Shown piece by piece: positions 9,560 through 19,469 of a stretch of DNA of 64,000 nucleotides (within the stretch, counting starts at the first letter, position 1; every line of letters begins with the position of its first letter). The position numbers and the translations under genes are program-made. The stretch comes from Symbiodinium natans (lineage: Eukaryota; Sar; Dinophyceae; Suessiales; Symbiodiniaceae): contig CAJNDS010000001.1 of NCBI GenBank assembly GCA_905221605.1, positions 3,174,749 to 3,238,748 of the forward strand, read 5' to 3'. Below the pieces are notes generated by a model. It did not search any database. It had not been told where the DNA came from and worked only from the letters and a program-made list of their open reading frames with translations.

Positions 9560-10526
9560 AAGAAAAAGGGGATGGGCGCCTGCTGGGAGGGGCTTCAACT
9601 GCCTCTGGTCCTGGCGAACCGTCCGCTTGAGGACCCCCGGTTTCCTAGGGGGGGTACCCATTTGAGGAGTGGCTTTGGGTGTAGGGGGAGGATTTGGAGG
9701 GGGGTGCCTGTTTTGACAACCTATACACCTCCGGCCCGAGGCCTCGGCGGATTGAAAGCCAAGAGAGGCAATTCTAGGCGATGGTTCCCTTCGCAAAAAG
9801 TCGCTTGAACCCCAAAACCCCAAACCCTAAGATCCAAAACCCGGACCTCACAAGAGCCTATGCACCCTAAACCCCAAATTCCCAAACCCTAAGCCCTAAA
9901 CCCCAAAGCCCCAAACCCAAGCTTCTAAGCCCTAAACCCTAACCCCTAAACCCCTAAACCCCAAACCCTAAACCCCGAAACCCTAAAACCCTAAACCCCG
10001 AAACCCTAAACCCTAACCCGAAACCCTAAACCCCGAAACCCCACCCCCCAAACCCTAAACCCCAAACCCCTAAACCCCGAAACCCCTAAACCCCTCAAAC
10101 CCTAACCCCAAACCCTAAACCCCGAAACCCCAAAAACCCCAAACCCTAAACCCCTACCCCTAAACCCTAAACCCCGAAACCCTAAACCCAAACCCCCTAA
10201 TCCCTAAACCCAAACCCAACCCCCCAAACCCGAAACCCTAACCCCCAAACCCGAAACCCCGACGCCCCTAAACCCCTAAACCCCTAAACCCCGAACCCCC
10301 AAACCCCGAAACCCTAAACCCCAAACCCCGAAACCCCTAAACCCCTAAACCCTAAACCCTAAGCCCTAAACCCCTAAACCCCGAACCCCTAAACCCTAAA
10401 CCCTAAACCCCTAAACCCCAAACCCCTCAAACCCTAAACCCCTAAACCCCTCAAACCCTAAACCCCAAACCCCTAAACCCCTAAACCCCTAAACCCTAAA
10501 CCCTAAACCCTAAACCCCCTGAACAG
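9557..10526. repeat. degenerate CCCTAAA/CCCCAAA tract of about 700 bp
   Basis: After about 240 bp of unique G-rich text, 9805-10517 is nearly continuous CCCTAAA, CCCCAAA, CCCCGAAA and CCCCTAAA in irregular order. It is the longest decayed telomere-type tract in the window and ends at the exon acceptor GAACAG. Confidence 0.9.
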
Positions 10527-10630
10527 CGCTCTGCAGGATCTCCGGGGTGCCTACACCGAGGCCTCCTTCGTTCGCCGCGTGGACAAGTTGAGCCGGGCCG
10601 TGGACCCAGCAAGTTGGGGAGTTATCGGGG
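10527..10630 (+). CDS. candidate exon (ALQDLRGAYTEASFVRRVD)
   Basis: After GAACAG the frame reads ALQDLRGAYTEASFVRRVDK then LSRAVDPASWGVIG: a charged helix with coding-like codons, ending in G-rich telomeric text. It is probably an exon of the same plus-strand gene as its neighbours at 9110 and 11719. Function unknown. Confidence 0.55.
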
Positions 10631-11718
10631 GAGGGGGGGGGGGGTTTGGGGTTGGGGTTGGGGTTTTGGGGGTTTGGGGGTTTAGGGTTTAGGTTAGGGT
10701 TTAGGGTTTAGGGTTTGGCGGGGGGGGGGGGGGGGGGGGCTTGTAGGGTGTAGGGCTTGGGAGGTGATGGGTTTATGGCGCTGTGCGGTTTAAAGTTCAG
10801 GGTTTGGGGGCCTTAGGGTGCTTTGGGGCTTAGGGCCTCTAATGCTTTCCGTCTACCCTAAACCCTAAACCCTAAACCCTGAACCCTAAACCATGCTGTT
10901 AACAGGGTTCTACGGTTGAGATGGCTTAAGGCCTAAACCTTTCGTTACAAGATCGGTGAATAGTCGCCTGGCTTGAGAATAGCTCCAAACCCTAAATCCT
11001 AGGGTTTAGGGTTTAGGGTTTAGGGTTTAAGCTCTAAAACCTGATCCTGAAGGGAACTCGGGTTGGTCGGCGAAAGGGGCTTGTACTGAATGACAATGTT
11101 CCGGCACTCATGGTTGAGGTTTCTACCTAGGGTTTGGGGTTTTCGGGGTTCAAGTTGAAGGTTTTAGGGTTTGTAGGGGTTTCAAGGGTTTTGAGGTTTG
11201 CAGGTCTGTGTCTACCCTGAGCGTTTCACTAGTGTGGTGGCCCTTTTCGATGTATAGAGTAGAGTGTTTCGCTAGGTTGCACCCGAAGCCGCGCAGAAAT
11301 GGACAATTCCATGTGGCATAATTCGGAACGTGAACTTTTGGCGTTGCTCAACCAAACGCAGACAGGATACTCGGTAAGAAGTATAGGGTTGGACCTAAGT
11401 AAACATGCCAAAAAAACACGCTAGCATGAGAAAGCAGCATACTCCAAACATGAGGGTCACCACATCTCGCTCCCAAACCCTAAAGCCCTACCCTATAAGC
11501 CCTTCGTTAGGTGTTCAATAGCTGGGGGGGCTGATGGGTGTAAACCTAAGTGTGTACAGGTTCTTGGAACTCGCTGGGGTCGAAGGCAGAAGACAGGTTC
11601 CATTCGTCACGCACTCCCTGAACCCTATACCCTACAAACCCTACACCCTAGATCCTAAACCCTAAGCCCTAAACCTTACACCCTATAAACCCCTAAACCC
11701 CCCGGCCACGTTTTGCAG
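10631..11718. repeat. telomeric intron/spacer with poly-G
   Basis: GGGGTTTGGGG and TTTAGGG text with a poly-G run at 10720-10739, CCCTAAA at 10857-10892, and an opposed CCCTAAA..TTTAGGG pair at 10988-11030 that could form a hairpin. Unique islands at 10900-10980 and 11220-11640 carry no supportable exon. Confidence 0.7.
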
Positions 11719-11814
11719 ATTCCGAGGACGTCCGCTTCGACGCGCGAGAGTTCGCGCTGCAGCTGGCACGCCTGAGTTTCGAGGCGGATAGGGGACAGCC
11801 GCAGCGTTTCTTTT
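11719..11814 (+). CDS. candidate exon (SEDVRFDAREFALQLARL)
   Basis: The acceptor ACGTTTTGCAG is followed by SEDVRFDAREFALQLARLSF then EADRGQPQRFF, strongly coding-like, with a possible donor TTTTG|TT. A family C element follows from 11878. Family unknown. Confidence 0.55.
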
Positions 11815-11877
11815 GTTCACGCCTGTCATTGTCGCTCTACGGGACCCTAAACCTTCTCAGCTGTGCGAAAACTCACC

Positions 11878-11991
11878 CTACTTGAAGGTTCACCCTACTT
11901 GAAGGTTCATGGGTACTTATGAAGTAGGGCTATAGGCAACCTAAGTAACGTTGTAATCATAGCTACTCCACTGATACCCCTACTTCTAGAA

Positions 11992-12034
<43 letters not shown>
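11878..12034. mobile_element. family C element followed by 40-base poly-C
   Basis: It begins with a duplicated CTACTTGAAGGTTCA(TGG) terminus, continues GTACTTATGAAGTAGGG...CCCCTACTTCTAGAAGTG, and ends in C40 (11995-12034). Other copies lie at 19692, 38286, 43978, 51236 and 59405. Confidence 0.65.
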
Positions 12035-12038
<4 letters not shown>

Positions 12039-12090
12039 AACTAAACACTAAACCCTATAAACCTAAACCCTAAACCCTCCAACCTCCTGC

Positions 12091-12145
12091 CAGGCCCAGG
12101 CGCCCATATTGAAGAAGTGGGGATTCGAGGCTCGCGGCGGATTAG
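12091..12145 (+). CDS. candidate exon, possibly upstream part of the ISXO2-type transposase
   Basis: After CAGGCCCAG two frames are open. One reads AHIEEVGIRGSRRIRG, which could align with the first catalytic block of ISXO2/IS1595-type DDE domains (consensus of the kind VxxDExYxGGxRR), with Glu where the Asp is expected. The other reads APILKKWGFEARGG. The alignment is short, so this is only a suggestion; the position 1.1 kb upstream of the transposase tail fits. Confidence 0.3.
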
Positions 12146-13241
12146 GGGTTAGGGTGTAGGGCTTCGGGTTTACGGTTTAGGGTTTAGGTTTTAGGGTTTT
12201 GAGCCTACCCAGAGACGGCAACATGCCTCAATTAAGAAATATTCCTTGAGTTAGAGAAGGTTTCGACGACTCCCTAGTAATTAAGGTATATGTTGGAGCC
12301 TCTTTGGTGTTTTCAGGGTGTTTGTGTGGGTCTGCAGGAGTCATTATAGGTGGTTGTAGGACTTTCTCAGGTTGTTTCAGGGGCTTCTCTTAGGGTTTGG
12401 GCTTCATTCTCAAGGCCCTAAACCCGAAACCCGAAACCCTAAACCCTAAACCCGAAACCCTAAACCCTAAACCCTAAGCCCTAAGCCCTAAACCCTAAAC
12501 CCTAAACCCTAAACCCTAAACCCTATAAACCCTAAACCCTAAACCCTATAAACCCTAACCCTAAACCCTAAACCCCTGTACAGTGCGATTGTCTTGAGCA
12601 GCTCTGGGCTCAGCCTTCTTGTCCTCTGCGCGTCGCCGTCGGGCTGAGGGCGCTCCCAGACCTCTGAAAAAGAAACTCAAGGGTTTAGGGTTTAGGGTTT
12701 AGGGTTTAGGGTTTAGGGCTTAGGGTTTAGGGTTTAGGGTTTGGGGTGCCTGCCCGCCCTATGCCCACGTGATCCGCGAGAACACTTGCCCACACAACTC
12801 AGCGCTTAAATCCCTCATCCTGAACCCATCTGAACCCCAAATCCTGAGCCCCAAATACAGACGAATACCATAGAAGCTCTCAACCTTCATGGGAACCCTC
12901 TGCTAAACCCTCTAAATTCAGTTCTAAATCCATACTGAGCCCTTGAACCTCACAGCTAGAATACAAGTCCGTACAATTCAATAGCAGCCTGAATGTCACC
13001 AAACATCTTGAACCCCGAGCCCTACACCCTTGCAAGTTCCAAACCCTCTTCTCATAAACGCTCATCTTTAAGGCAACCCTGAACCCGAAACCCTAAACCC
13101 TAAACCCCAAACCCTAAACCCTAAACCCCAAACCCTAAACCCTAAACCCTAAACTCTAAACCCTAAACCCTAAACCCTAAACCCTAAACCCAAAACCACT
13201 GGAGCCCTGAGCTGCAGTTCTGATGTCCCCAGATTGTGCAG
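12146..13241. repeat. telomeric intron/spacer
   Basis: TTTAGGG at 12175-12200, a CCCTAAA array at 12417-12575, TTTAGGG at 12680-12740 and CCCTAAA at 13082-13192. The islands at 12580-12670 and 12745-13075 show open frames but no convincing exon. 12225-12305 resembles a decayed family F copy. Confidence 0.75.
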
Positions 13242-13300
13242 AGGCCTCCCTGGCCGGAAGCCGCGAGATGAAGTTGGCCCTCCAGGAGACAGGGGGCTTG
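13242..13300 (+). CDS. candidate exon joined in frame to the transposase exon
   Basis: The acceptor GATTGTGCAG precedes a 59-nt exon. In the frame set by the next exon it reads GLPGRKPRDEVGPPGDRGL, and the split codon G|TG crosses the intron at 13301-13397 without a stop. Donor: GGCTTG|GTTTAGGG. In other dinoflagellate copies known to me a similar Pro/Gly/Arg-rich segment precedes the PGPGPxRK motif, but this is from memory. Confidence 0.5.
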
Positions 13301-13397
13301 GTTTAGGGTTTAGGGTTTAGGGTTTAGGGTTTAGGGTTCAGGGTTCAGGGTTTAGGGTTTAGGGTTTGGCGTTTGGGGTTTAGGGTTTAGGGTTTAG
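13301..13397 (+). repeat. 97-nt candidate intron made only of telomere-type repeats
   Basis: It starts GTTTAGGGTTTAGGG and ends GGGTTTAGGGTTTAG. All internal text is TTTAGGG or a one-base variant (TTCAGGG, TTTGGCG, TTTGGGG). It lies between two exons that join in frame, with GT at the first and TAG at the last position. Confidence 0.7.
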
Positions 13398-13898
13398 TGG
13401 TCCCAGGGCCAGGTCCGACCAGGAAGAGTGACTGGGTACCTGTGGCCAAGAAGTATCTCAAGAACATGAACGTGGTGCTTCATTCGGATGGTGCCAAAAT
13501 TTCAGGAATCATCCACTGCAACGTCGTGCACAAGAAAAAGAAACAAATCGTCAAGGGCAAGGACGGAAGGCTAACAAACGGGTGGAAGCATGAGTCTTTT
13601 CGAATTTTGCTACTTTCTTTTTGTATATGTGCAAGCAGTGTGGGTCCGACCTCACTTCACCAAGATATACACGATCACCATACCGGGCAAGGGCAAGACG
13701 GTAGTGAAGAGGGGCACGCAAGTCATCGACCGGTTTTGGGGATTCTTGAGGAGTCATTTGAAATATGCTTCCCGTGTCCCAGGCAATGGTGCGATGACCA
13801 GGAAGATCAGAAGTGCTCAGTTTGAGTACTGGCACAGGCATGAAAACATGTGGGAGGTCACAGGAAAGATGCTTCGCTTCCTGCACGACAGGCGCTAA
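13398..13898 (+). CDS. C-terminal part of an ISXO2-type (IS1595-like) DDE transposase domain
   Basis: Exon 13398-13565 reads PGPGPTRKSDWVPVAKKYL then VVLHSDGAKI, GIIHCNVVHKKKK; exon 13639-13898 reads VRPHFTKIYTITIPGKGK, GTQVIDRFWGFLRSHL, KIRSAQFEYWHRHENMW and stops at TAA 13896. The block around LHSDGAK carries the middle catalytic Asp; NVVHKKKK, GTQVIDRFW and SAQFEYWHR are the conserved tail of this family as found in many dinoflagellate genomes. The 73-nt intron between (13566-13638) must start with GA (GAC G|GAAGGC) and end in CAG to hold the frame. The upstream end is reached through the telomeric intron at 13301-13397. Whether it is still mobile is unclear; no flanking inverted repeats were found. 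Splitting by introns suggests a domesticated or host-expressed copy. Confidence 0.8.
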
Positions 13899-14720
13899 AG
13901 TTGACATACGCAGTTAGCTGTTGCATAGCAGACGCCGTCACCGTGCCACGGGCTTGAGGAAAAGAAATCTGGTGCTACAAGTTCAGGAATGTGTCTGTGT
14001 GAGTGAGTAAGTCATTGAGTGACACAACGAAGAAAAGAGATTAGCAAAACACAGAAACCAGATCCAGAAACGGATTCTGTTTGTGAATTTCTGTTGTTTA
14101 AAGTATGTATATACATATATACTGAATAGCAACTTGTAGCTTCAGACATGGCAAGACACGAAAGTATCGTAAATACCGGTGTTTTCACTTCAACCATATG
14201 TGCAAGTAAGCACAGGTGCAGAAGGGCAAGCAAGAAAAGGACAGATATGGATCATGGGGGGTGACCATATATATATACACATTATATATATATATACATA
14301 TATTATATGTACAGAGAGAGAGAGAGGGACAGAGAGAGGGACGTAGAGAGAGAGAGAGAGAGAGAGAGTGAGGCGAGTCGGAGCCTGAGAGCCAGAGAGT
14401 GAGAAAGTACTTCTGGGGCTTGAGGGCTTTACCCGCTTAGTCTAGAACTCTGGGGAGGTACATGCCCGTGCCCGGCAATTTAAGTCCTTCTGTGACAGGG
14501 TGCACTCGCGCCATGCTGCTTCCAAGAACGTCCCTATACATCTATATCTACATCTGTATTTCTACATATACATATACATAAGTATATATATATATACCGA
14601 TGCTTGTATACAGGTTCAGGGTTTAGGGCACATACATATATATATATATATGCACTCATATTCATTTACTTTTGTACATTTGGCTTTGTATTTGTCTATC
14701 TTAATTTGGTTGTGTGTCTC
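13899..14720. other. 3' flank with AT and GA microsatellites
   Basis: Unique text to about 14260, then TATA-rich (14261-14310), (GA)n at 14312-14370, and TATATA stretches at 14575-14600 and 14633-14652. A single GGGTTTAGGG occurs at 14618. No gene is seen. Confidence 0.7.
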
Positions 14721-14830
14721 ACAACTCTTCGGGGAAAGCTCCGGGGGTCTCCGGAAGTCAGGAGCGCACCCGTTGCGACCCCAAGCTGCAAGAGGTCTCA
14801 GACGAGGCTCTAAACGCAGAATTCTCCAGG
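14719..14830 (+). CDS. candidate exon with telomeric donor
   Basis: The frame NSSGKAPGVSGSQERTRCDP then KLQEVSDEALNAEFSR is open and coding-like, ending TTCTCCAGG|GTTTAGGGTTTAGGG, so the telomeric run supplies the donor. Two other frames are open too; this one has the most protein-like composition. No clear acceptor. Confidence 0.45.
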
Positions 14831-16300
14831 GTTTAGGGTTTAGGGTTTAGGGTTTGGGGTTTAGGGTTTAGGGTTTGGGGTTTAGGGTTTAGGGTTTGGG
14901 GTTTAAGGTATAGGGTTCATTTTGGGTGTAGGGTGGGGGTGGTAAGGTTGGCCCTTTTCGGAATCCTCTAGACCCCAACACGTCCCGAGGAATTTCGGGT
15001 TCGGGGGTTTAGGGTTTCGCGTTTGGGGGTTTAGGGTTTAGGGTTTAGGGTTTAGGGTTCAGGGGTTACCCCAAGGATCGAAGACCCCTACAAGTAGCAG
15101 GGGATGTTTTTCATAGGGTCGCTATTAAGCCTCTGTGAACCTGAACCCTAAACCCTGAATCCCGGTGAGGGCACAAACAAAGTCATTGCTCTAAGAAATA
15201 TTCAACATACCCCTTGGGCATTCCCTGAAAAGAAATTAAGGGGTATGGTTGAATCCCTCTTAGACTCCCTTATGTTATCATTTTTAGGTTAAGGAGTATG
15301 GGTTTGCGGTATGGTGAGTTTTTTCTTAGAATTTCGCTCGCTGTGGAAGGCTGAAGAATTCAGAATCTTCCCTAGATAAGATCCCTGTTCAGCCCAGGGG
15401 AGGGCATGAAAACCCCGGGTGCCGGGCGTGTAGGGCTACTTGGGTTTAGGGCTTAGGGCGATTAGGATTTCGGATGTCAGGCTATTAGGGTTGGGGGTTT
15501 AGGGTTTTAGAGGGGCATGCCCAAAACCCATCGGGGCACGTTTCACCGCTGTTAGGGTTGAGGGTTTAAGGTTCTGGCTTCTACATACCCTCTTTGCAGG
15601 CTGTCGAGGACGTAGGTTTAGTGTTTAGAGTTTAGGGTTTGATGTAAAGGCCCCCCCCCCTCCCAAGTCCCTAAACCCCAAACCCTAAACCCTAAACCCT
15701 ACGAAACGATCCTGAGTTGTCCACAGGTCAGTCGTGCGTTGTACGGCAGTGCCGCGCTTGGCCTTTCCGAGTTGTGCATGTGACTGCGCCCCCCCGTTCC
15801 ATTTGTTGCTGAGGCCCGGAACTCCTCATGTATGATCCCTAAACCCTAAACCCCAAATCCTAAACCCTAAACCCTAAACCCTACACCCCAAATCCCAAAC
15901 CCTAAACCCTCACTCACTTTGTTTTCCCAGGCCCAGAGCTCCTCATGTATGATCGAGTGAGGCAGCTGCTTACCGGCGGGACATGAGAAAACATCGTGCT
16001 TCGGAGGCTTTTCTGCTAGCTTCGAGAGATAGATCTGAACTTAGAGAAAGGGACTAAAGCACAGGTATGATCAACTAGTGTGTGTATGCAGGTGTATGTA
16101 GATATATAATACATACATATGTGCATCTATTTAATTGTTTGTTTTTTATTTTTATTTTTCTAGTTGTATTTCTGTCTATATTTTCGACCTAACCCAGTAT
16201 GTCGCTATGCAGCAATTGCCACTGCTGCTGGCATTAGTGTTGTTGTTACGACGCCAACTCCAAGTTTTCGACGCCTGCAATTTCTTGGTTTTGCCACTAC
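14831..16300. repeat. telomeric intron/spacer
   Basis: TTTAGGG/TTTGGGG array at 14830-14905, G-rich telomeric variants at 15005-15065, and CCCTAAA at 15672-15703 and 15838-15912. A repeated unique phrase CCCAGAGCTCCTCATGTATGATC (15931) / GGAACTCCTCATGTATGATC (15818) shows a local duplication. An island at 15190-15310 contains an inverted pair CATACCCCTT / AAGGGGTATG. No exon can be supported. Confidence 0.65.
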
Positions 16301-16320
16301 GACTACTGCTACTGCTACTG

Positions 16321-16409
<89 letters not shown>

Positions 16410-16499
16410 GCTACTGCTACTGCTACTGCTACTGCTACTGCTACTGCTACTGCTACTGCTACTGCTACTACTACTACTACTACTACTACTACTATTACT

Positions 16500-16572
<73 letters not shown>
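16301..16572. repeat. (CTA)n microsatellite, about 270 bp
   Basis: An ACT trinucleotide run with a block of alternating CTACTG in the middle and one ATTACT interruption. All three plus frames are open (poly-Leu, poly-Thr, poly-Tyr), which explains the long open frames here; none is taken as a gene. Confidence 0.95.
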
Positions 16573-16694
16573 CAAACAGTATTTTACTGTTTTCTCGCCT
16601 CCTCCCTTTACCCGTCCAAAACAGGGGGAGGGGCAGGGTATGAACGACCATGCTCGTCGAAAGCCACAGCGAATCTCTGGGCCTGCAAGACATG

Positions 16695-16973
16695 CTAAAC
16701 CCTAAACCCTAAACCCTAAACCCTAAACCCTAAACCCTAAACCCTAAACCCTAAACCCTAAACCCTAAACCCCTAAACCCCTAAACACCTAAACCCTAAA
16801 CCCTAAACCCTAAACCCTAAACCCTAAACCCTAAACCCTAAACCCTAAACCCTAAACCCTAAACCCTAACCCTAAACACTAAACCCGAAACCCTAAACCC
16901 TAAACCCTAAACCCTAAACCCTAAACCCTAAACCCTAAACCCTAAACCCTAAACCCTAAACCCTAAACCCTAG
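16695..16973. repeat. longest near-perfect CCCTAAA array, about 280 bp
   Basis: About 39 CCCTAAA heptamers with few variants (CCCCTAAA, ACACTAAA, CCCGAAA) run up to CCCTAG, immediately before the exon at 16974. The TAG closing the array can act as the acceptor. Confidence 0.97.
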
Positions 16974-17107
16974 CTCGGGGCATGCAAGCGCAGCGCGATC
17001 TGCGGCAAGGGCGAAGAGAGCACATTCACATCGACGATCAGGCAGCAAGGCTTCGTACGCCGCTCTGCCACGTGCTGGGTATGACTTGGTGGGACGCCGC
17101 TAGACAG
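16974..17107 (+). CDS. candidate exon between a telomeric array and a family B element
   Basis: After CCCTAG the frame reads RGMQAQRDLRQGRREHIHID then DQAARLRTPLCHVLG and MTWWDAARQ. The donor appears to be CAG|GCACAC (GC type), directly before the family B left end. If the element is removed, CACAGCAGCCTCGG at 17233 may continue the frame. Family unknown. Confidence 0.5.
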
Positions 17108-17112
17108 GCACA

Positions 17113-17232
17113 CTACTACTTGCTTAAGGACCCTAAACGAATAAGAACAAATGATCCCTATATTACCCTAAAAAAGGAAGAATATGTTCATGTTGTTTTT
17201 TTTTTGGGGGGGGGTTCTTAAGCAGTTAGTAG
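17113..17232 (+). mobile_element. family B inverted-repeat element, copy 1
   Basis: The left terminus CTACTACTTGCTTAAGGACC pairs with the right terminus GGTTCTTAAGCAGTTAGTAG. Inside lies AATAAG..CCCTATATTACCCT..AAGGAAGAAT and T/G homopolymers. The flanking CAC at 17110 and 17233 may be a target-site duplication. The right end supplies TAG as an acceptor. Confidence 0.8.
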
Positions 17233-17903
17233 CACAGCAGCCTCGGTCGCATCTCGCCGTCAGTTGTGCATGCATACTGGACGCAACGATGCACAGCTAA
17301 GATGTCGGGGGGTTCCGCGCGCAAGAGGATGGGCTATTAGGCCCTATAAAATCCCATAATGAATCCTACAAAGGGCCTTTGGACGGATCGCCCCGAAGCG
17401 GCTCGAATGAGTCAGTGGCGGCTGAGTCTTGTTGATTGGGTGTGCTGATGATGTTTTCTAGGACCCGGAGTAGGCCCTTATTCCCTTTCGCAAGGGTTTA
17501 ATTAGGTTCCCTTATAAACCCCTTTAAACCAAAAAGGGCACCCTTTCATTCCTAGGTTACCCTTGAGTCTAGTTTTGTTGCTGGGTCAGTTTGAGGACCT
17601 GATTCCTGCGGCATGTTGCCACGCAGGAAGGCCTTGTTGCATCACTGCCCGCTGCCGACGTGCGAAGCTTGTCCAGTGATCATGGGGTACAGTCAGAATT
17701 CAGGCATGGCCAGCACAGCTCAAACAGCTCAAAACAGTCACGATATGTCAAGGTTGACGCACAGAGCACAGGAGTACTGCACACTTACACGGCCTAGCAA
17801 GAGGGGAGGGTTGTCCAAAGAGAAGCCTCTCACCTCGCTGCAGCGCCGGATCACAGCGGAGAGGACTCCGAAGGCCAGGCGTGCTGCTTTTGTTTTTCAG
17901 GCT
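17233..17903 (+). other. unique region with family A-like remnant and an unassigned open frame
   Basis: 17455-17575 holds CCCTTATTCCCTTT...AACCAAAAAGGGCACCC..CCTAGGTTACCC, a diverged family A relative. An open frame at 17613-17900 (HHCPLPTCEACPVIMGY, AQTAQNSHDMSRLTHRAQEY) may include an exon, but no splice junction or family could be fixed. Confidence 0.35.
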
Positions 17904-18131
17904 ACCCTAAACCCTAAACCCTAAACCCTAAACCCTAAAAACATGCCAATGTTCTTCCTTACAAGGGCAACACAGGGATGTTCTCCATTTGGTTCCTACA
18001 AGCAAATAGTAGTCTTGCAGCAGCTCGTGGGCTTGAAGCTCTTTAGGGTTTAGGGTTTAGGGTTTAGGGTTTAGGGTTTAGGGTTTAGGGTTTAGGTTTA
18101 GGGTTTAGGGTTTAGGGTTTAGGGTTTCGGC
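17904..18131. repeat. CCCTAAA block, unique 100 bp, TTTAGGG block
   Basis: 17904-17938 CCCTAAA; 18043-18127 TTTAGGG with one TTTAGG unit. The two blocks face each other, as at several other places in the window. Confidence 0.85.
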
Positions 18132-18222
18132 GCAGATGCGGCTCAATTCCTTCCACAAGTTCCAAAAACGCCAAATCCTTTATAACAGACCCAAGTGAAC
18201 AGCTCTCTTCAACCAGGCGCTC
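18132..18222 (+). CDS. candidate exon
   Basis: After GGTTTCGGCGCAG the frame CGSIPSTSSKNAKSFITD then PSEQLSSTRRSG is open and ends before GGTTTGTGG and a TTTAGGG run. Ser/Thr-rich. A second frame gives a 20-residue peptide with a stop. Weak. Confidence 0.3.
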
Positions 18223-18546
18223 GGGGTTTGTGGCTTAGGGTTTAGGGTTTAGGGTTTAGGGTTTGTGTACTGTTGGGCTTGGGCTCAGCTGGGAGTCTCC
18301 GTGAGGATTGGGCGTGAGGATTGGGCGACTGAGGAGATCTTGTGTTGAGAACTGAACCTCTATAGCATTTGCACGAGCTTCCGTAGACCCGTGACCAGCG
18401 AATTGTATCAGTTCGCCCTAAACCCTGAACCTTAAACCCCAAACCCCAAACCCCAATCCCCAAACCCCAAACCCCAAACCCCAAACCCCAAACCCCAAAC
18501 CCCAAACCCTAAACCCTAAACCCTAAACCCTAAGCTAACCTTAAAG
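18223..18546. repeat. TTTAGGG block, unique island, CCCCAAA/CCCTAAA block
   Basis: 18237-18264 TTTAGGG; 18265-18415 unique with the 13-bp GTGAGGATTGGGC duplicated in tandem (18300-18327); 18416-18534 CCCCAAA then CCCTAAA. No exon is seen. Confidence 0.75.
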
Positions 18547-18662
18547 CAAGCCGGAGATTCTTCTAAATGGTCCCGTCCCCGATTGCGCGTACTTAAACCC
18601 GGAGGAGCCTGTATGGCCTTTGGGCTCGTTTCCAGGGATCTTGCGCAGAGCCAAGCAACTGG
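18547..18662 (+). CDS. exon with methyltransferase-like LKPGG motif
   Basis: The frame QAGDSSKWSRPRLRVLKPGG then ACMAFGLVSRDLAQSQATG is open from an AAG acceptor to ACTGG|GTTTAGGG. RVLKPGGxxxxFG is the usual look of the strand preceding the late hairpin in class I SAM-dependent methyltransferases, including DNA methylases. Only this motif is visible; the SAM-binding GxGxG motif has not been found in neighbouring islands, so the assignment is tentative. Confidence 0.45.
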
Positions 18663-18772
18663 GTTTAGGGTTTAGGGTTTAGGGTTTCGGGTTTCGGGTT
18701 TAGGGTTTAGGGTTTGGGGTTTCGGGTTTCGGGTTTCGGGTTTCGGGTTTGGGGTTTAGGGTTTAGGGTTAT
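18663..18772. repeat. TTTAGGG/TTTCGGG array used as intron start
   Basis: It begins with the GT of the preceding donor and contains homogenised TTTCGGG units at 18686-18700 and 18720-18750. Confidence 0.85.
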
Positions 18773-19049
18773 TGAGCCCCTAAACCCTCCTCAGAGGGCC
18801 CATGACTATCCTGGAATTAGGTACCCAGAAGCCATACTGTAGACAGGGTTCTTCAGGTCGACTACTACCACAGGGGACCTCTCTGGGCTCTAGACAGCAG
18901 AATCGCGCGGGTTAGTTCGTAGATGAAAGGCTCGGCGTGGCACACACTTCCGAGGGGCGTACTCTGGTCTGGCCTGTGGGGGTTTGAGAACAAGAGGGGA
19001 CCCCTAATAGAGTCCCTCAAAGATTCCCTTATCATAAAGACCCCAACTG

Positions 19050-19315
19050 TGCTACGCATTTCGGAGCTCGGCAAACTTTTCGGGCATCCCGACAACTGTC
19101 GAAGCCAAGCAGAAGCCCACTTGCGAGTCCTTTGTACCCCTCTCTCGCGGCACTCAGGTGAGATCCTGCTGAGCTTTGTGACATGTGGTGCTGCGTTTCG
19201 CAAGAGAACCAGGTGCGAGGTTTGGAATTCAGGGCTTGAGCCTGGGTCACTTCGGCATCTGGTTCCATGGGTGTTCATCAGTGGGATCCTCAACCCAAAG
19301 CCTTGCTGGACCTGT
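19050..19315 (+). CDS. candidate exon (ISELGKLFGHPDN)
   Basis: An open plus frame within 18923-19339 reads VLRISELGKLFGHPDNC, AEAHLRVLCTPLSRHSG, CEVWNSGLEPGSLRHL before telomeric text at 19320. RISELGKLFGHPD faintly recalls the RxxTxxExxxLxGFPD block of cytosine methyltransferases, near the LKPGG exon, but this is one short match. 18970-19045 may be an inverted-repeat insert (GGGACCCCTAATAGAGTCCC). A minus frame also exists. Confidence 0.3.
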
Positions 19316-19397
19316 CGGGGTTCAGGGTTTAGGGTTTAGGGTTTAGGTTTTAGGGTTTACGTTTTAGGGTTTAGGGTTTAGGCTCTAAGCTTAGCTA
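19316..19397. repeat. TTTAGGG block
   Basis: Variant TTTAGGG/TTTACG units to 19383. The following TAAGCTTAGCTACG leads into the next candidate exon. Confidence 0.8.
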
Positions 19398-19469
19398 CGC
19401 AACGGAAGCATATGGCACCATTGATCTGGGTTGCCGTGAACGCCTCTCCCGAAGCCATCAACTCTCGGG
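19398..19469 (+). CDS. candidate exon
   Basis: The frame ATEAYGTIDLGCRERLSR then SHQLSG is open, ending CTCTCGG|GTTGAGGGTTTAGGG. After the short opposed TTTAGGG/CCCTAAA pair at 19473-19515 no further plus exon is clear, so this may be near the 3' end of the plus-strand gene. Confidence 0.4.

Noticed and set aside
9304-9823. Gly-rich and Pro-rich open frames
   Set aside because: They arise from the 85-base poly-G tract; no coding-like sequence outside it supports them.
1373-10520. A true chromosome end (terminal telomere)
   Set aside because: The heptamer blocks are short, degenerate, in both orientations and interrupted by exons throughout the window; no block is terminal or uniformly oriented.
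16135-16698. Long open frames of poly-Leu, poly-Thr and poly-Val/Ser
   Set aside because: They are translations of the (CTA)n microsatellite in all frames on both strands.
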